Assembly (NCBI GenBank): GCA_030054025.1
Contig: JASGCQ010000019.1
Coordinates: forward strand, 1 to 34,505
Reading direction: 5' to 3'
DNA length: 34,505 nt
Source: Phycisphaerales bacterium
Lineage (GTDB): Bacteria; Bacteroidota; Bacteroidia; Chitinophagales; Chitinophagaceae
Shown: one piece after another, positions 8,675 through 17,871 of the stretch
How the letters are laid out: each line of letters begins with the position of its first letter
Position numbering within the stretch: position 1 is the first letter of the stretch
The notes under the pieces: model-generated
What the model saw: only the letters and a program-made list of their open reading frames with translations
Databases searched by the model: none
Told to the model about the DNA's origin: nothing
Program-made: the position numbers and the translations under genes

Positions 8675-11287
8675 ATGGCAAAGAATTTGTTGATAGTGGA
8701 GTCGCCTGCAAAAGCAAAAACAATTGAGAAAATTCTGGGTTCAGACTTTCAGGTAAAATCATGTTTTGGGCATATTCGCGATTTAGTGAAGGAGGATATG
8801 GGTATAGATGTAAAAAATGGTTTTACCCCAAAATATACGGTTTCGCCCGATAAGGTAAAGGTGGTGAACGAGCTAAAAGCATTGGCAAAAAAGAGCCAAG
8901 AAGTATGGCTGGCATCGGATGAGGATCGTGAAGGAGAGGCAATCAGTTGGCATTTGGCCGACGAAATGGGTTTGAATCCTGCCACTACAAAGCGGATTGT
9001 TTTTCATGAGATTACCAAAAATGCAATTAAAAAAGCTGTTGAGCATCCTCGTACGCTCAATATGAACTTGGTGAACGCCCAACAGGCACGCCGAGTATTA
9101 GATAGATTAGTAGGCTTTGAAATATCGCCCATCTTATGGCGTAAGATGAGTATGCAAAAAAACTTGTCGGCGGGTAGAGTGCAATCGGTAACTGTAAAGC
9201 TAGTGGTAGAGCGTGAGCGCGAAATCAATAATTTCAATTCTGTTTCGTCTTATAAAGTAGAAGCCTATTTTACAGCAAAAGACATTAATGGTCGTGATGT
9301 GACCTTCAAAGCTACGAGACCAGATAAATTGGCTGATGAAAAAACCGCAGCTCAATTTTTGACCTCCTGCTACAATGCAGCATATACGATTGATGATATT
9401 CAGGTAAAACCTGCCAAAAGAACTCCCGCAGCTCCCTTTACCACATCTACCTTACAACAAGAAGCTGGACGAAAACTGGGCTATGCCGTGGCTCGTACCA
9501 TGCGTGTAGCGCAGGGGCTATACGAGAATGGGTATATCACTTATATGAGAACAGATTCGGTAAATCTATCCGAAACCGCCATGGAAGGTGCAGGAGTCGC
9601 TATTAAGAATATGTATGGTGAAAAATATCATCACCGCCGTAAGTTTCAAAACAAAAACGAATCGGCACAAGAAGCGCATGAGGCGATACGCCCCACCGAT
9701 ATGGGCTTGTCGCATATCAACGATCCAGAGGCAGCTCGCTTGTACGAGCTGATATGGAAGCGAACTATGGCTTCGCAAATGTCTGATGCAGCGTTTGAAC
9801 GTACCATTGCCAAGATTAACGTTTCTACTAATAAAGAACATCTGACAGCAACCGGAGAAGTCATGTTGTTTGATGGTTTTTTGAAAGTCTATCTTGAAGA
9901 TAAAGACGATGATATGGATGCCGATGACAGCAATGCTATTCTGCCACCTTTGAAAGTGGATATGGTATTGCCCTTGCTCCAAATGAAAGCGACAGAACGT
10001 TTTAGCCGAGCAGCGCCACGCTACACAGAATCAGCTTTGGTGAAAAAATTGGAAGAATTGGGTATTGGCCGCCCTTCTACCTATGCGCCAACAATAAGTA
10101 CGGTACAGACTCGTGGCTACGTAGAGAAAAAAGATCAAGAAGGGGTAAAAAGGGATTTTCAAATTTTGACCCTTACGCCCAATAATAAAATTGAAACGGT
10201 TACGGCTTCTGAAAAAACCGGTGCTGAAAAAAATAAATTATTCCCGAGCGACTTGGGTATGATTGTAACCGACTTCTTGTCCGAACATTTCCAACGTATC
10301 ATGGACTATGGCTTTACCGCCAAAATAGAAGAAGAGTTTGACGATATAGCAACAGGCAAAGTAATTTGGAACAAAATGATTGGCGATTTCTATACACCCT
10401 TTCATGAATTAGTAGAACATACGATGGAAACTGCCGGGCGCATCAAAGGCGAACGTGTATTGGGTACAGACCCTGAAAGCGGGAAGCCAGTGGTGGCCAG
10501 ATTAGGACGTTTTGGCCCTATGGTGCAGATTGGTAATATTGAAGATGAAGAAAAGCCGCGTTTTGCTACCATCAAATCCAACCAAAGTATTGAAACCATC
10601 ACGTTTGAAGAGGCGATGGATTTGTTCAAATTGCCTTTGAGCTTGGGTATGTACCAAGAGAGTGAAGTAGTGATTGGTGCGGGTAGATTTGGTCCTTATG
10701 TTAAGTGGAATGAACAATTTATATCCATACCCAAAGGAGAAGATCCGCTCAGTGTAGATATGGATCGCGCTATTGAAATTATAGATGAGAAACAAAAAGC
10801 CGATGCCCCGATTGCTTTTTATCAAGATCGGCCGGTTACAAAAGGTAAAGGACGTTTTGGTCCTTTTATTAAGTGGGGCGATTTGTTCATCAATATTCCT
10901 AAAGCCTACAATTATGAATCCTTGAGCCAATCGGATATTGAAGAATTGGTGAGTAAAAAATTGGAGAAAGAAACAAACCGATATATTCAGCAGTGGCCTG
11001 AAGAAAAAATTGCCATTGAAAATGGTCGCTGGGGACCATTCATCCGTTTTGGTAAATTGATGTTGAAATTAACCCGTAATAAGGCAGGGGAGAAGTTTAG
11101 CGATGAAGAGTTGAAAACCATATCCATTGATGAGATGAAGAAAATGATTGTAGCGCAAGTACCCGATGCGTTTGAAAAGAAAAGCAAAAAAGCTGCAACC
11201 AAAAAGGTGGCGATTAAAAAAAACGTAGTTAAAAAAGCCGCTTCTGCTGCACCCAAAAAGAAGGCTGTTGCGAAGAAGAAAAGTTAA
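8675..11287 (+). CDS. topA: DNA topoisomerase I
   Basis: Type IA topoisomerase that relaxes negative supercoils. The Toprim domain has LLIVESPAKAKTIEKIL and the acidic triad in SDEDREGEAISWHLAD. The nicking tyrosine is Tyr290 in GYITYMRTDS. RRVLDRLVGFEISPILW and ELGIGRPSTYAPTI are further family signatures. After the core come about four C-terminal repeats of the type GRFGPMVQIG, GRFGPYVKWN, GRFGPFIKWG and GRWGPFIRFG (roughly residues 610-800) in place of zinc fingers. A Lys/Ala-rich tail of about 35 residues probably holds DNA. This architecture is usual for Bacteroidota. The length is 870 aa. The ATG at 8675 gives the canonical MAKNLLIVESPAKAK start. Confidence 0.97.
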   Translation: MAKNLLIVESPAKAKTIEKILGSDFQVKSCFGHIRDLVKEDMGIDVKNGFTPKYTVSPDKVKVVNELKALAKKSQEVWLASDEDREGEAISWHLADEMGLNPATTKRIVFHEITKNAIKKAVEHPRTLNMNLVNAQQARRVLDRLVGFEISPILWRKMSMQKNLSAGRVQSVTVKLVVEREREINNFNSVSSYKVEAYFTAKDINGRDVTFKATRPDKLADEKTAAQFLTSCYNAAYTIDDIQVKPAKRTPAAPFTTSTLQQEAGRKLGYAVARTMRVAQGLYENGYITYMRTDSVNLSETAMEGAGVAIKNMYGEKYHHRRKFQNKNESAQEAHEAIRPTDMGLSHINDPEAARLYELIWKRTMASQMSDAAFERTIAKINVSTNKEHLTATGEVMLFDGFLKVYLEDKDDDMDADDSNAILPPLKVDMVLPLLQMKATERFSRAAPRYTESALVKKLEELGIGRPSTYAPTISTVQTRGYVEKKDQEGVKRDFQILTLTPNNKIETVTASEKTGAEKNKLFPSDLGMIVTDFLSEHFQRIMDYGFTAKIEEEFDDIATGKVIWNKMIGDFYTPFHELVEHTMETAGRIKGERVLGTDPESGKPVVARLGRFGPMVQIGNIEDEEKPRFATIKSNQSIETITFEEAMDLFKLPLSLGMYQESEVVIGAGRFGPYVKWNEQFISIPKGEDPLSVDMDRAIEIIDEKQKADAPIAFYQDRPVTKGKGRFGPFIKWGDLFINIPKAYNYESLSQSDIEELVSKKLEKETNRYIQQWPEEKIAIENGRWGPFIRFGKLMLKLTRNKAGEKFSDEELKTISIDEMKKMIVAQVPDAFEKKSKKAATKKVAIKKNVVKKAASAAPKKKAVAKKKS

Positions 11288-11311
11288 ATTAGACCTGAAA
11301 ATAGAGAACGA

Positions 11312-12211
11312 TTGTTACCTCAAAAAGAAATTCAAGCATTATTTCAGCTCATAGACGATCCCGACTTTGAGGTGTATGATACTGTTGCCAATAAAATTTT
11401 ATTCTACGGTAAAGCAATCATTCCAAGTTTGGAACACCTGTGGGAAACCACTGTGGATGAAGAGGTTCAAGAGCGTATTATTCAGTTAATTCATCGAGTT
11501 CATTTTCAAGATTTACAAACAGAATTTAGGCAATGGCTCAGTGTGGAAGAGCCAGAATTGTTGAGAGGTGCGATTTTGATAGCCAAATATCAATATCCCG
11601 AATTGAATATTCCCTTTTTGCTCACCCAATTCGATCAAATTAGGCGTAATCTTTGGCTAGAGCTCAATAATTATCTCACCCCCATCGAAAAAGTGAACAC
11701 CTTTAATGGCATTTTGTACAACTACTACAAATTGCAGGGTCACGAACTGAGCGTGAACAGTATAGAACATTTTTTTATTAATAAAGTGCTGGAAAGTAAG
11801 CAGGGCAATGTGTTTACCTTAGGAGTGCTGTACATCGCTTTGGCAGAACTATTGGATATACCCATTTTTGCCGTAGCCATACCCCGTCAGTTTTTACTCG
11901 CATACATTGATTCCTTGCAACATTTTTATACACAAGGGAACGATGTGCTACGCCAAATTAGTTTTTTTATAGACTCTATAAATGGGATGATATACACCCA
12001 AAATGATGTAGAGGTTTATATGACAAAGATTGGAGCGGATGCTAAAAATCCTAAATTTTATCAAGCCCAAAGTACCGTTCAGGTTATTTATCGAATGTTG
12101 GCCGAATTAGTACTCTGTTTTGAACATCATAAAGACGAAAACCGAGCTCAGGAAATAAAGCAATTAATGAACCTCTTCGACAATCAGTTGGATAAACAAG
12201 AAGAAGAATAA
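11312..12211 (+). CDS. SirB1/transglutaminase-core-2-like protein
   Basis: A 299 aa soluble protein. The N-terminal part (about 1-110) is helical and reads like HEAT-type repeats (DDPDFEVYDTVANKIL). The C-terminal part matches the SirB1 family, with YYKLQGHELSVNSIEHFFIN, KQGNVFTLGVLYIALAELL and VAIPRQFLLAYID. SirB1-type proteins have a transglutaminase-like fold, but the catalytic Cys is not obvious here and the biochemical role is unknown. The start is TTG at 11312; no ATG lies nearby, and an upstream stop (the topA TAA) is in the same frame 24 bp before. It is probably cotranscribed with topA. Confidence 0.75.
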   Translation: MLPQKEIQALFQLIDDPDFEVYDTVANKILFYGKAIIPSLEHLWETTVDEEVQERIIQLIHRVHFQDLQTEFRQWLSVEEPELLRGAILIAKYQYPELNIPFLLTQFDQIRRNLWLELNNYLTPIEKVNTFNGILYNYYKLQGHELSVNSIEHFFINKVLESKQGNVFTLGVLYIALAELLDIPIFAVAIPRQFLLAYIDSLQHFYTQGNDVLRQISFFIDSINGMIYTQNDVEVYMTKIGADAKNPKFYQAQSTVQVIYRMLAELVLCFEHHKDENRAQEIKQLMNLFDNQLDKQEEE

Positions 12212-12243
12212 GAGATAAATTTTTTATCCTTCTGCCTGAAATG

Positions 12244-12251
12244 TACCTTTG
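12244..12251 (+). promoter_or_regulatory. Candidate -7 element for the DUF5683 gene
   Basis: TACCTTTG is an exact TAnnTTTG match, 17 bp before the TTG start at 12269. A T-rich run about 19 bp upstream could act as a weak -33 region. Confidence 0.45.
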
Positions 12252-12268
12252 TAAATCTATTCATCACG

Positions 12269-12850
12269 TTGCGTACAAAACACTTCATTTGTTTTTTTGC
12301 ATTTGCTGTTTGCATTCGTTTTGCATCAGCACAAGATTCTCTTGCCACTGTCAAAGAGCAAGATTCTAGTATAGTGCTTGCTAAAGATTCGGTAAGAAAA
12401 ATAATATTTCAACCAGATGCTAAACGAGCAGGCTTGCTATCAGCATTAATGCCCGGTATGGGACAAGTCTATAATCGCCAATACTGGAAAGTACCCATTG
12501 TATATGCTGTTATGGGTACTGCCATATATTTTATTGTACACAACAATAACGAGTACAATCGCTATCGAAAAGCCTATGTCTCGCGTTTGGCCAATCCCAA
12601 TAGCGTAGATGAATTCACAGGAATTTTAAATATCAATGGTATCAAACAATACCAAGATGAAGCCAAAAAAAATATGGATTTAATGACCGTATTAACAGTT
12701 GTTGTTTATGCGGGCCAGATCATGGAAGCTATATCAGGAGCTCATTTGCGCAACTTTGATATCTCTAAAGACTTGACCATGCAAATTCGTCCTGTCATTA
12801 CCCCCATCAATACTTTTGGAGTGGGATTGGTCATGAATTTCAAGAGATAG
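12269..12850 (+). CDS. DUF5683 membrane protein
   Basis: A 193 aa envelope protein of unknown function, widespread in Bacteroidota. A signal peptide at residues 1-21 ends ASAQD. The diagnostic DUF5683 core is RAGLLSALMPGMGQVYNRQY followed by WKVPIVYAVMGTAIYF, which forms a membrane hairpin, with YRKAYVSR after it. A second hydrophobic segment is MTVLTVVVYAGQIMEAI. The start is TTG at 12269, since it supplies the basic residues (LRTKH) before the hydrophobic core and no ATG is available. It lies 57 bp before pcm. Confidence 0.8.
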   Translation: MRTKHFICFFAFAVCIRFASAQDSLATVKEQDSSIVLAKDSVRKIIFQPDAKRAGLLSALMPGMGQVYNRQYWKVPIVYAVMGTAIYFIVHNNNEYNRYRKAYVSRLANPNSVDEFTGILNINGIKQYQDEAKKNMDLMTVLTVVVYAGQIMEAISGAHLRNFDISKDLTMQIRPVITPINTFGVGLVMNFKR

Positions 12851-12895
12851 ACTTCTTCATTTTTAAATCAATTTCTTTATTGTCCTTGCATCGTT

Positions 12896-12903
12896 TATTT
12901 TTG
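12896..12903 (+). promoter_or_regulatory. Candidate -7 element for pcm, implying a near-leaderless mRNA
   Basis: TATTTTTG fits TAnnTTTG and ends 4 bp before the pcm ATG. If active, transcription would begin at or within a few bases of the start codon. Confidence 0.4.
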
Positions 12904-12907
12904 TGCC

Positions 12908-13573
12908 ATGCTACAAAGCAAACCACAAGAAGATACTTATTTACACAAAGGATTACGCGCAAAATTGGTAGATACATTGCGCCAGAAGGGTATTAAAGAC
13001 GAAAAGGTATTGGCTGCCATCAATACCGTACCCCGACATTTTTTTCTCGATACCGCTTTTGAACGCATCGCTTATGAAGATAGGGCCTTTCAAATTGTAG
13101 CCCAACAAACCATCTCTCATCCTTATACGGTTGCTTTTCAAACAGAACTCTTGGATGTCAAAAAATTTGATAAAGTGCTGGAGGTAGGCACTGGCTCATC
13201 TTATCAGTCCTGTATTTTAGCCGAATTGGGTGCGCGGGTTTTTAGTGTCGAGAGGCAAAGAGCCTTATACGATTTTGTCAATCAGTTTTTCTTTATCAAA
13301 AAATACGCCACCATCAAACGTTTTTATGGCGATGGTTATGCAGGACTCTCTTCTTATGCTCCTTTCGATAAAATTATTGTTACCGCAGGGGCTCCATTTG
13401 TACCCGAAAAGCTGATTGAACAACTAAAGCCCGGCGGTATCTTTGTGATACCAGTAGGTGATGATAGTGGGCAAAAAATGCTCAAAATCACTAAAGGCAT
13501 TGACCATAAAATCACTACGGAAGAATTGGGTGACTTTGATTTTGTTCCTATGCTTGAGGGAAAGAATAAATAG
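12908..13573 (+). CDS. pcm: Protein-L-isoaspartate O-methyltransferase
   Basis: Methylates isoaspartyl residues of aged proteins using SAM so that they can revert to aspartate. The SAM-binding motif I is VLEVGTGSSYQSCILAELGA. The substrate-side motifs are VPRHFFLD, AYEDRAFQIVAQQTISHPY and FDKIIVTAGAPFVPEKLIEQ followed by LKPGGIFVIPVG. The 221 aa length is normal. There is no signal peptide, so it is cytoplasmic. The ATG at 12908 is used. A strong candidate terminator follows it. Confidence 0.95.
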   Translation: MLQSKPQEDTYLHKGLRAKLVDTLRQKGIKDEKVLAAINTVPRHFFLDTAFERIAYEDRAFQIVAQQTISHPYTVAFQTELLDVKKFDKVLEVGTGSSYQSCILAELGARVFSVERQRALYDFVNQFFFIKKYATIKRFYGDGYAGLSSYAPFDKIIVTAGAPFVPEKLIEQLKPGGIFVIPVGDDSGQKMLKITKGIDHKITTEELGDFDFVPMLEGKNK

Positions 13574-13655
13574 TAGTTACTGTAGGAATGATAAAACTAA
13601 TTGTTCCAATCGTATTCATTTCATTAAATTGCAGTTCCAAAATGGTTATCATCTT

Positions 13656-13681
13656 ATAGTTAGTTGGTAACTATTTTTTTT
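13656..13681 (+). terminator. Intrinsic terminator after pcm
   Basis: ATAGTTA (13656-13662), loop GTTGG and TAACTAT (13668-13674) are followed by seven T residues. It sits 82 bp after the pcm stop and only 25 bp before the next gene's ATG, so the next gene's promoter must overlap it or be weak. Confidence 0.65.
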
Positions 13682-13706
13682 AGGATACTATAAATACTCG
13701 CCTTTT

Positions 13707-16466
13707 ATGAACATGAGCAAAATAATTGCTATAACCTATGTGCTCTTCCTTTGGGGAATGACGAGTTATGCCCAAAATATCAATACCATTGCGGGTACAG
13801 GAACCTCGGGTTTTTCGGGTGATGGTTCTGCTGCTACCAGTGCCTTATTAAACGGACCGCAAGATGTAGCAGTAGATACCTTTGGTAATATTTATATTGC
13901 CGATGCTGCTAATCATAGAATCAGAAAGATAACGGCTACCACTGGTGTTATAGCAACAGTTGCGGGAACGGGAACTGCCGGTTATAGTGGCGATGGGGCT
14001 GCGGCAACATCAGCATTATTATATGCACCTATTGGTGTAGCAGTAGATAAAACTGGAAATGTGTATATAGCCGATAATGGCAATCACTGTATTCGTAAAA
14101 TCACTATTTCGACAGGAAAAATTTCAACTATTGCAGGGACAGGTACTGCGGGTTCGGCGGGTGATGGTGGTTTGGCAACCAGTGCCAGCCTCTATGCACC
14201 CTATGATGTTTGTTTAGACACATCGGGTAATATTTATATCGCAGATGTATCTAATAATAAAATTAGAAAAATCACAGTCAGTAGTGGTATCATTACAACC
14301 ATTGCCGGTACGGGTACTCCCGGATTCAGTGGCGATGGAGGATCTGCTACTTCCGCTAAATTATACCAACCCTTTAGTGTTGCGGTGGATGCTTCGGGCA
14401 ATGTATTTATTGCTGATACCTATAACAGTAGAATAAGAAAAATAACAGCAACAACGGGAACTATCAGTACAATTGCAGGTACAGGTGTGTCGGGTTATTC
14501 AGGCGATGGGGGAAGTGCGACCACGGCTCAATTTAATACACCATACAGTATCGGTCTCGATTTGTTTGGCAATATATACATCAGTGATTTTTTAAATAAC
14601 CGAGTGCGAAAAATTACCGCTTCAACAGGAGTGATTAACACGATTGCAGGTACAGGAGTGGCTGGATTTTTAGGTGATGGCGGATTGGCAACTGCGGCAA
14701 AAATAGCTTATGCAAAAGGGATTCATGTGGATAAGGTAAACAACGTTTATATCGCAGATGAGGGTAACCAACGGGTTCGATTCATTTGTAATGCTGCTGT
14801 CATACCCGATCCCCCATTAGTTACTTCTCCCTTGACACTTTGTACTGGTAGTACTCCAGATCCTCTAACCGCTGTAGGCAGCTTGCTGAAATGGTACACA
14901 ACAGCAACAGGAGGTACAGGTACTACTACCGCCCCAACACCTTCTGTAGCCAGTATCGGCACTACTACCTATTATGTGTCTCAATCTTCAGCTTGTGGCG
15001 AAAGCCCAAGATCTGCTATCGTGGTTAATGTAGTGGCATCCCCGAGTACACCTATAGTGAGTACTCCTGTTATTTATTGTAGTGGCACTGCTTCAACAGC
15101 TTTGACGGCAAGTGGTTCGAGCTTGCTTTGGTACAGCACTGCAAGTGGTGGAACTGCTAGTACATCTGCCCCTACCCCGAGTACTGCAAGCGCAGGCACT
15201 ACCGTTTATTATGTGAGTCAAGGCTCCATAGGCTGCGAAAGCCCAAGAGCAGCTATAACTGTTCAAGTCAATCCTGCTCCATCTGCACCAACAGTGAGCG
15301 ATGTGTTGTATTGTTTGGGTGCTACACCAAGTGTATTAAGTGCCGGCGGTACAAATCTTAAATGGTACAATGCAGCTTCAGGAGGAACGGGTACTACAAC
15401 TGCACCCACTCCATCAACTGCTGTAGATGGAACTGTGGCTTATTATGTGACTCAAACCAATAGTTTTTCTTGCGAAAGCCCAAGAGCCTTATTAAATGTG
15501 CGAACCAATACTAAGCCTATAGTCAGTATTACCTCTGCTGCCGCACCCAAATATTTTGTATGTCTGGGAACCCAATTAACTTTGAAAACAATCGTAGCAC
15601 CCTATGGTATCAATTATCAATGGCAATTGGCTGGCGTTAATATTGCAGATGCCAACAAAGACAGCTTTGATGCACTAACAGATGGATTGTATCGTGTCAT
15701 TGTAAGCAATGCACCTAATTGTAATGATACCGCCAGCGTAAAAGTAGATCAAGATACTAGCTTGTCTAAAACCTATATCAATCCTACTGATGTCAATATT
15801 TGTGATGGAGTCAATATTATTTTGTTTTCTACATCATCTTATGGAGCCGGTTATCAATATCAGTGGCTAAAAGACGGTGTATTATTGAGTGCCGATACCT
15901 TGTCGTCTCTAGTAGTAAGCAATAAAGGAAATTACCAACTCAAGGTAACGAATAGCTTGGGTTGTAATGTGTTATCCAATACATCTTCGGTCAATCAATA
16001 TGCTACAATACCAAAGCCTGTTATTAGCCAATCGGGTAGCGTGTTGTCTGTATCGAACACCTATGCCAAGTACCAATGGTATCGAAATGGCAAGTCGCTT
16101 TCGGGAGCTACTGGCAATGCCTATGATGTGAGTTTTGATGGCGATTACTCGGTAAGTGTAAGCGATGTCAATGGCTGCAAAACGGAGTCGGATACGATAA
16201 CAATTCAAGGTTTGTCAATCCAAAATATGACTGCGGAAAAACACTACAAAATTTTCCCCAACCCTACTTCGGGCATCATTTATATCGAGAGTGCAAGTGG
16301 AGTAGGGCTTCAGTTGATAGATATGTTGGGTAGAACCGCTTTGGAGCAAAAGCAATCCCACACGCTAAATATCACGAGCTTGTCAGATGGTGTTTATTTA
16401 ATGTATGTCCTCGACGAAGCTGGTCAAAGAATAGGTGTTGAGAAAATTGTAAAATCTGTACAATAG
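13707..16466 (+). CDS. T9SS cargo: NHL propeller, CHU_C Ig-like repeats, sorting tail
   Basis: A 919 aa secreted, probably surface-bound protein. The signal peptide ends TSYAQN (about residue 23). Six NHL-type repeats of about 57 residues follow (roughly 24-364), each built as IxTIAGTGxxGxSGDGG, then VAVDxxGNxYIAD and NxRIRKIT, enough for a six-bladed beta-propeller. Three CHU_C-type Ig-like repeats of about 78 residues come next (roughly 366-600), each with LKWY, TAPTPS and CESPRA motifs. Three more Ig-like modules are marked by YQWQLAGVN, YQYQWLKDG and YQWYRNGKS. The last 75 residues are a T9SS tail starting YKIFPNPTSG. No catalytic motif is seen. The role is likely adhesion or binding (inference). 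Confidence 0.88.
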   Translation: MNMSKIIAITYVLFLWGMTSYAQNINTIAGTGTSGFSGDGSAATSALLNGPQDVAVDTFGNIYIADAANHRIRKITATTGVIATVAGTGTAGYSGDGAAATSALLYAPIGVAVDKTGNVYIADNGNHCIRKITISTGKISTIAGTGTAGSAGDGGLATSASLYAPYDVCLDTSGNIYIADVSNNKIRKITVSSGIITTIAGTGTPGFSGDGGSATSAKLYQPFSVAVDASGNVFIADTYNSRIRKITATTGTISTIAGTGVSGYSGDGGSATTAQFNTPYSIGLDLFGNIYISDFLNNRVRKITASTGVINTIAGTGVAGFLGDGGLATAAKIAYAKGIHVDKVNNVYIADEGNQRVRFICNAAVIPDPPLVTSPLTLCTGSTPDPLTAVGSLLKWYTTATGGTGTTTAPTPSVASIGTTTYYVSQSSACGESPRSAIVVNVVASPSTPIVSTPVIYCSGTASTALTASGSSLLWYSTASGGTASTSAPTPSTASAGTTVYYVSQGSIGCESPRAAITVQVNPAPSAPTVSDVLYCLGATPSVLSAGGTNLKWYNAASGGTGTTTAPTPSTAVDGTVAYYVTQTNSFSCESPRALLNVRTNTKPIVSITSAAAPKYFVCLGTQLTLKTIVAPYGINYQWQLAGVNIADANKDSFDALTDGLYRVIVSNAPNCNDTASVKVDQDTSLSKTYINPTDVNICDGVNIILFSTSSYGAGYQYQWLKDGVLLSADTLSSLVVSNKGNYQLKVTNSLGCNVLSNTSSVNQYATIPKPVISQSGSVLSVSNTYAKYQWYRNGKSLSGATGNAYDVSFDGDYSVSVSDVNGCKTESDTITIQGLSIQNMTAEKHYKIFPNPTSGIIYIESASGVGLQLIDMLGRTALEQKQSHTLNITSLSDGVYLMYVLDEAGQRIGVEKIVKSVQ
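13776..14801 (+). repeat. Six diverged ~171-bp coding repeats (NHL blades)
   Basis: The six NHL blades are encoded by tandem units of about 171 bp, each opening near an AT(T/A)GC(A/G)GG(T/A)AC core. They are diverged in sequence, so they are ancient protein repeats rather than a recent expansion. Confidence 0.7.
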
Positions 16467-16481
16467 CTTTTGAAAAATAAT

Positions 16482-17867
16482 ATGAATTGGAAGACCTTAT
16501 ATAGTCCTCGCAGAACAGGAGAGACGGAAGCAAAAGCTAGAAATACAGACCGTACAAGGAATTCCTACATGAGGGACTACGACCGTATTATTTTTTCTTC
16601 TGCTTTTCGACGTTTGCAAAACAAAACACAAGTCTTCCCCTTGCCTGGTCCTGTATTTGTACACAACCGTTTGACACATAGTCTGGAGGTGGCATCTGTT
16701 GGACGCTCCTTGGGCAAGATGGTGGGCGAAAAAATTGCTGCCCAATATTCAAATTTTGGGGATGATTTTATAGAATTTTATCGTCACGAATTAGCCTATG
16801 TAATCGCATCGGCATGCTTGGCGCATGACATAGGCAATCCTCCTTTTGGGCACTCGGGCGAAGATGCTATTCGCTCCTTTTTCTCTTCTATGGAAGGTGA
16901 ACAAAAAGAACGAATTGAGAAAGCCTTGACCCATAATCAATTGTTGGATTTTAAAAAATTTGAAGGCAATAGCAACGCATTCAGAACCCTGACCCACAAT
17001 TATGATGAGCCGGAAGATGGGGGATACAGGCTTACCTACACTACATTGTCTTCTATCGTAAAATATCCTTGTGTTTCAGAAAAAGGCTTTGATAAATCAA
17101 AAGGAATTCATTTTAAAAAATCTGGTTTTTTTGATACGGAATTGAATACCTATCGTGAAATTGCCCAAACATTGGGCATTCCCGAAATCGAAAAAAATGT
17201 GTTTGCACGCCACCCTTTTGTTTACTTGGTAGAAGCCGCCGATGATATTTGTTATCGAGTGATAGACCTTGAAGACGCACACCGCTTGGGTATTATCTCT
17301 TTAGAAACGTTCAAATCACTTCTGTTGCCTTTTTTCGAAAATACAGGTGACTACAATAATCGGGAGCGTGTAGAAGAGAAATTATTACGCATTAACGACC
17401 CCAACCAACAAGCGCAATTTATTCGTGCCAATTGGATTGGATTAATGGTGACTAAAATGGCAGACCTCTTTATGCAACATGAGGATGATTTGCTAAACGG
17501 TACTTTAGGCAAAGATTTATTGGCTTGCTTGCCCGAAGAACAATACCAACTGATTCTAGCGATTAATCAATTTTCCTACAATAATATTTACAATCACAAA
17601 GCAGTAGTAGAAATTGAATTGAGCGGTTTTCATATCATTGGCAATTTGCTCCAAGAATTTGTACATGCAGTATTGTATGCTCAAGAAGCAAAATCCGAAA
17701 AGCTACTTATGTTGATTCCCAAACAATTTCCTATAGATTGTTCGGACGAAAAAAATCTGTACCACAACATTCAGTCAGTCGTTGATTTTATTGCCGGTAT
17801 GACCGATTTGTTTGCCATTGATTTGTATCGAAAAATGACAGGAATCAGTATCACCAAAATAGGTTAA
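16482..17867 (+). CDS. dgt: dGTP triphosphohydrolase (HD domain)
   Basis: HD-domain enzyme that hydrolyses dGTP or other dNTPs to the nucleoside and triphosphate, setting dNTP pools. Visible signatures are MNWKTLYSPRRTGE at the start, SAFRRLQNKTQVFPL, the metal-binding His in NRLTHSLEVASVGRSLG, the HD pair in LAHDIGNPPFGHSGEDAI, and the later Asp in LVEAADDICYRVIDLEDAH. The length of about 462 aa fits the long Dgt class. The ATG at 16482 is preferred over the TTG at 16470, since homologues begin MNWK. It is followed after 4 bp by queA, so the two are likely cotranscribed. Confidence 0.92.
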   Translation: MNWKTLYSPRRTGETEAKARNTDRTRNSYMRDYDRIIFSSAFRRLQNKTQVFPLPGPVFVHNRLTHSLEVASVGRSLGKMVGEKIAAQYSNFGDDFIEFYRHELAYVIASACLAHDIGNPPFGHSGEDAIRSFFSSMEGEQKERIEKALTHNQLLDFKKFEGNSNAFRTLTHNYDEPEDGGYRLTYTTLSSIVKYPCVSEKGFDKSKGIHFKKSGFFDTELNTYREIAQTLGIPEIEKNVFARHPFVYLVEAADDICYRVIDLEDAHRLGIISLETFKSLLLPFFENTGDYNNRERVEEKLLRINDPNQQAQFIRANWIGLMVTKMADLFMQHEDDLLNGTLGKDLLACLPEEQYQLILAINQFSYNNIYNHKAVVEIELSGFHIIGNLLQEFVHAVLYAQEAKSEKLLMLIPKQFPIDCSDEKNLYHNIQSVVDFIAGMTDLFAIDLYRKMTGISITKIG

Positions 17868-17871
17868 TTGA

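Noticed and set aside
9566..10930. Antisense open frames of 138 and 142 codons inside topA
   Set aside because: They lie opposite well-supported topA domains, have no recognisable motif and arise from its codon pattern.
13776..15515. Regular repeats suggesting a CRISPR or DNA repeat array
   Set aside because: The periodicity is protein-level (57- and 78-residue modules), in frame and diverged, inside one continuous coding sequence.
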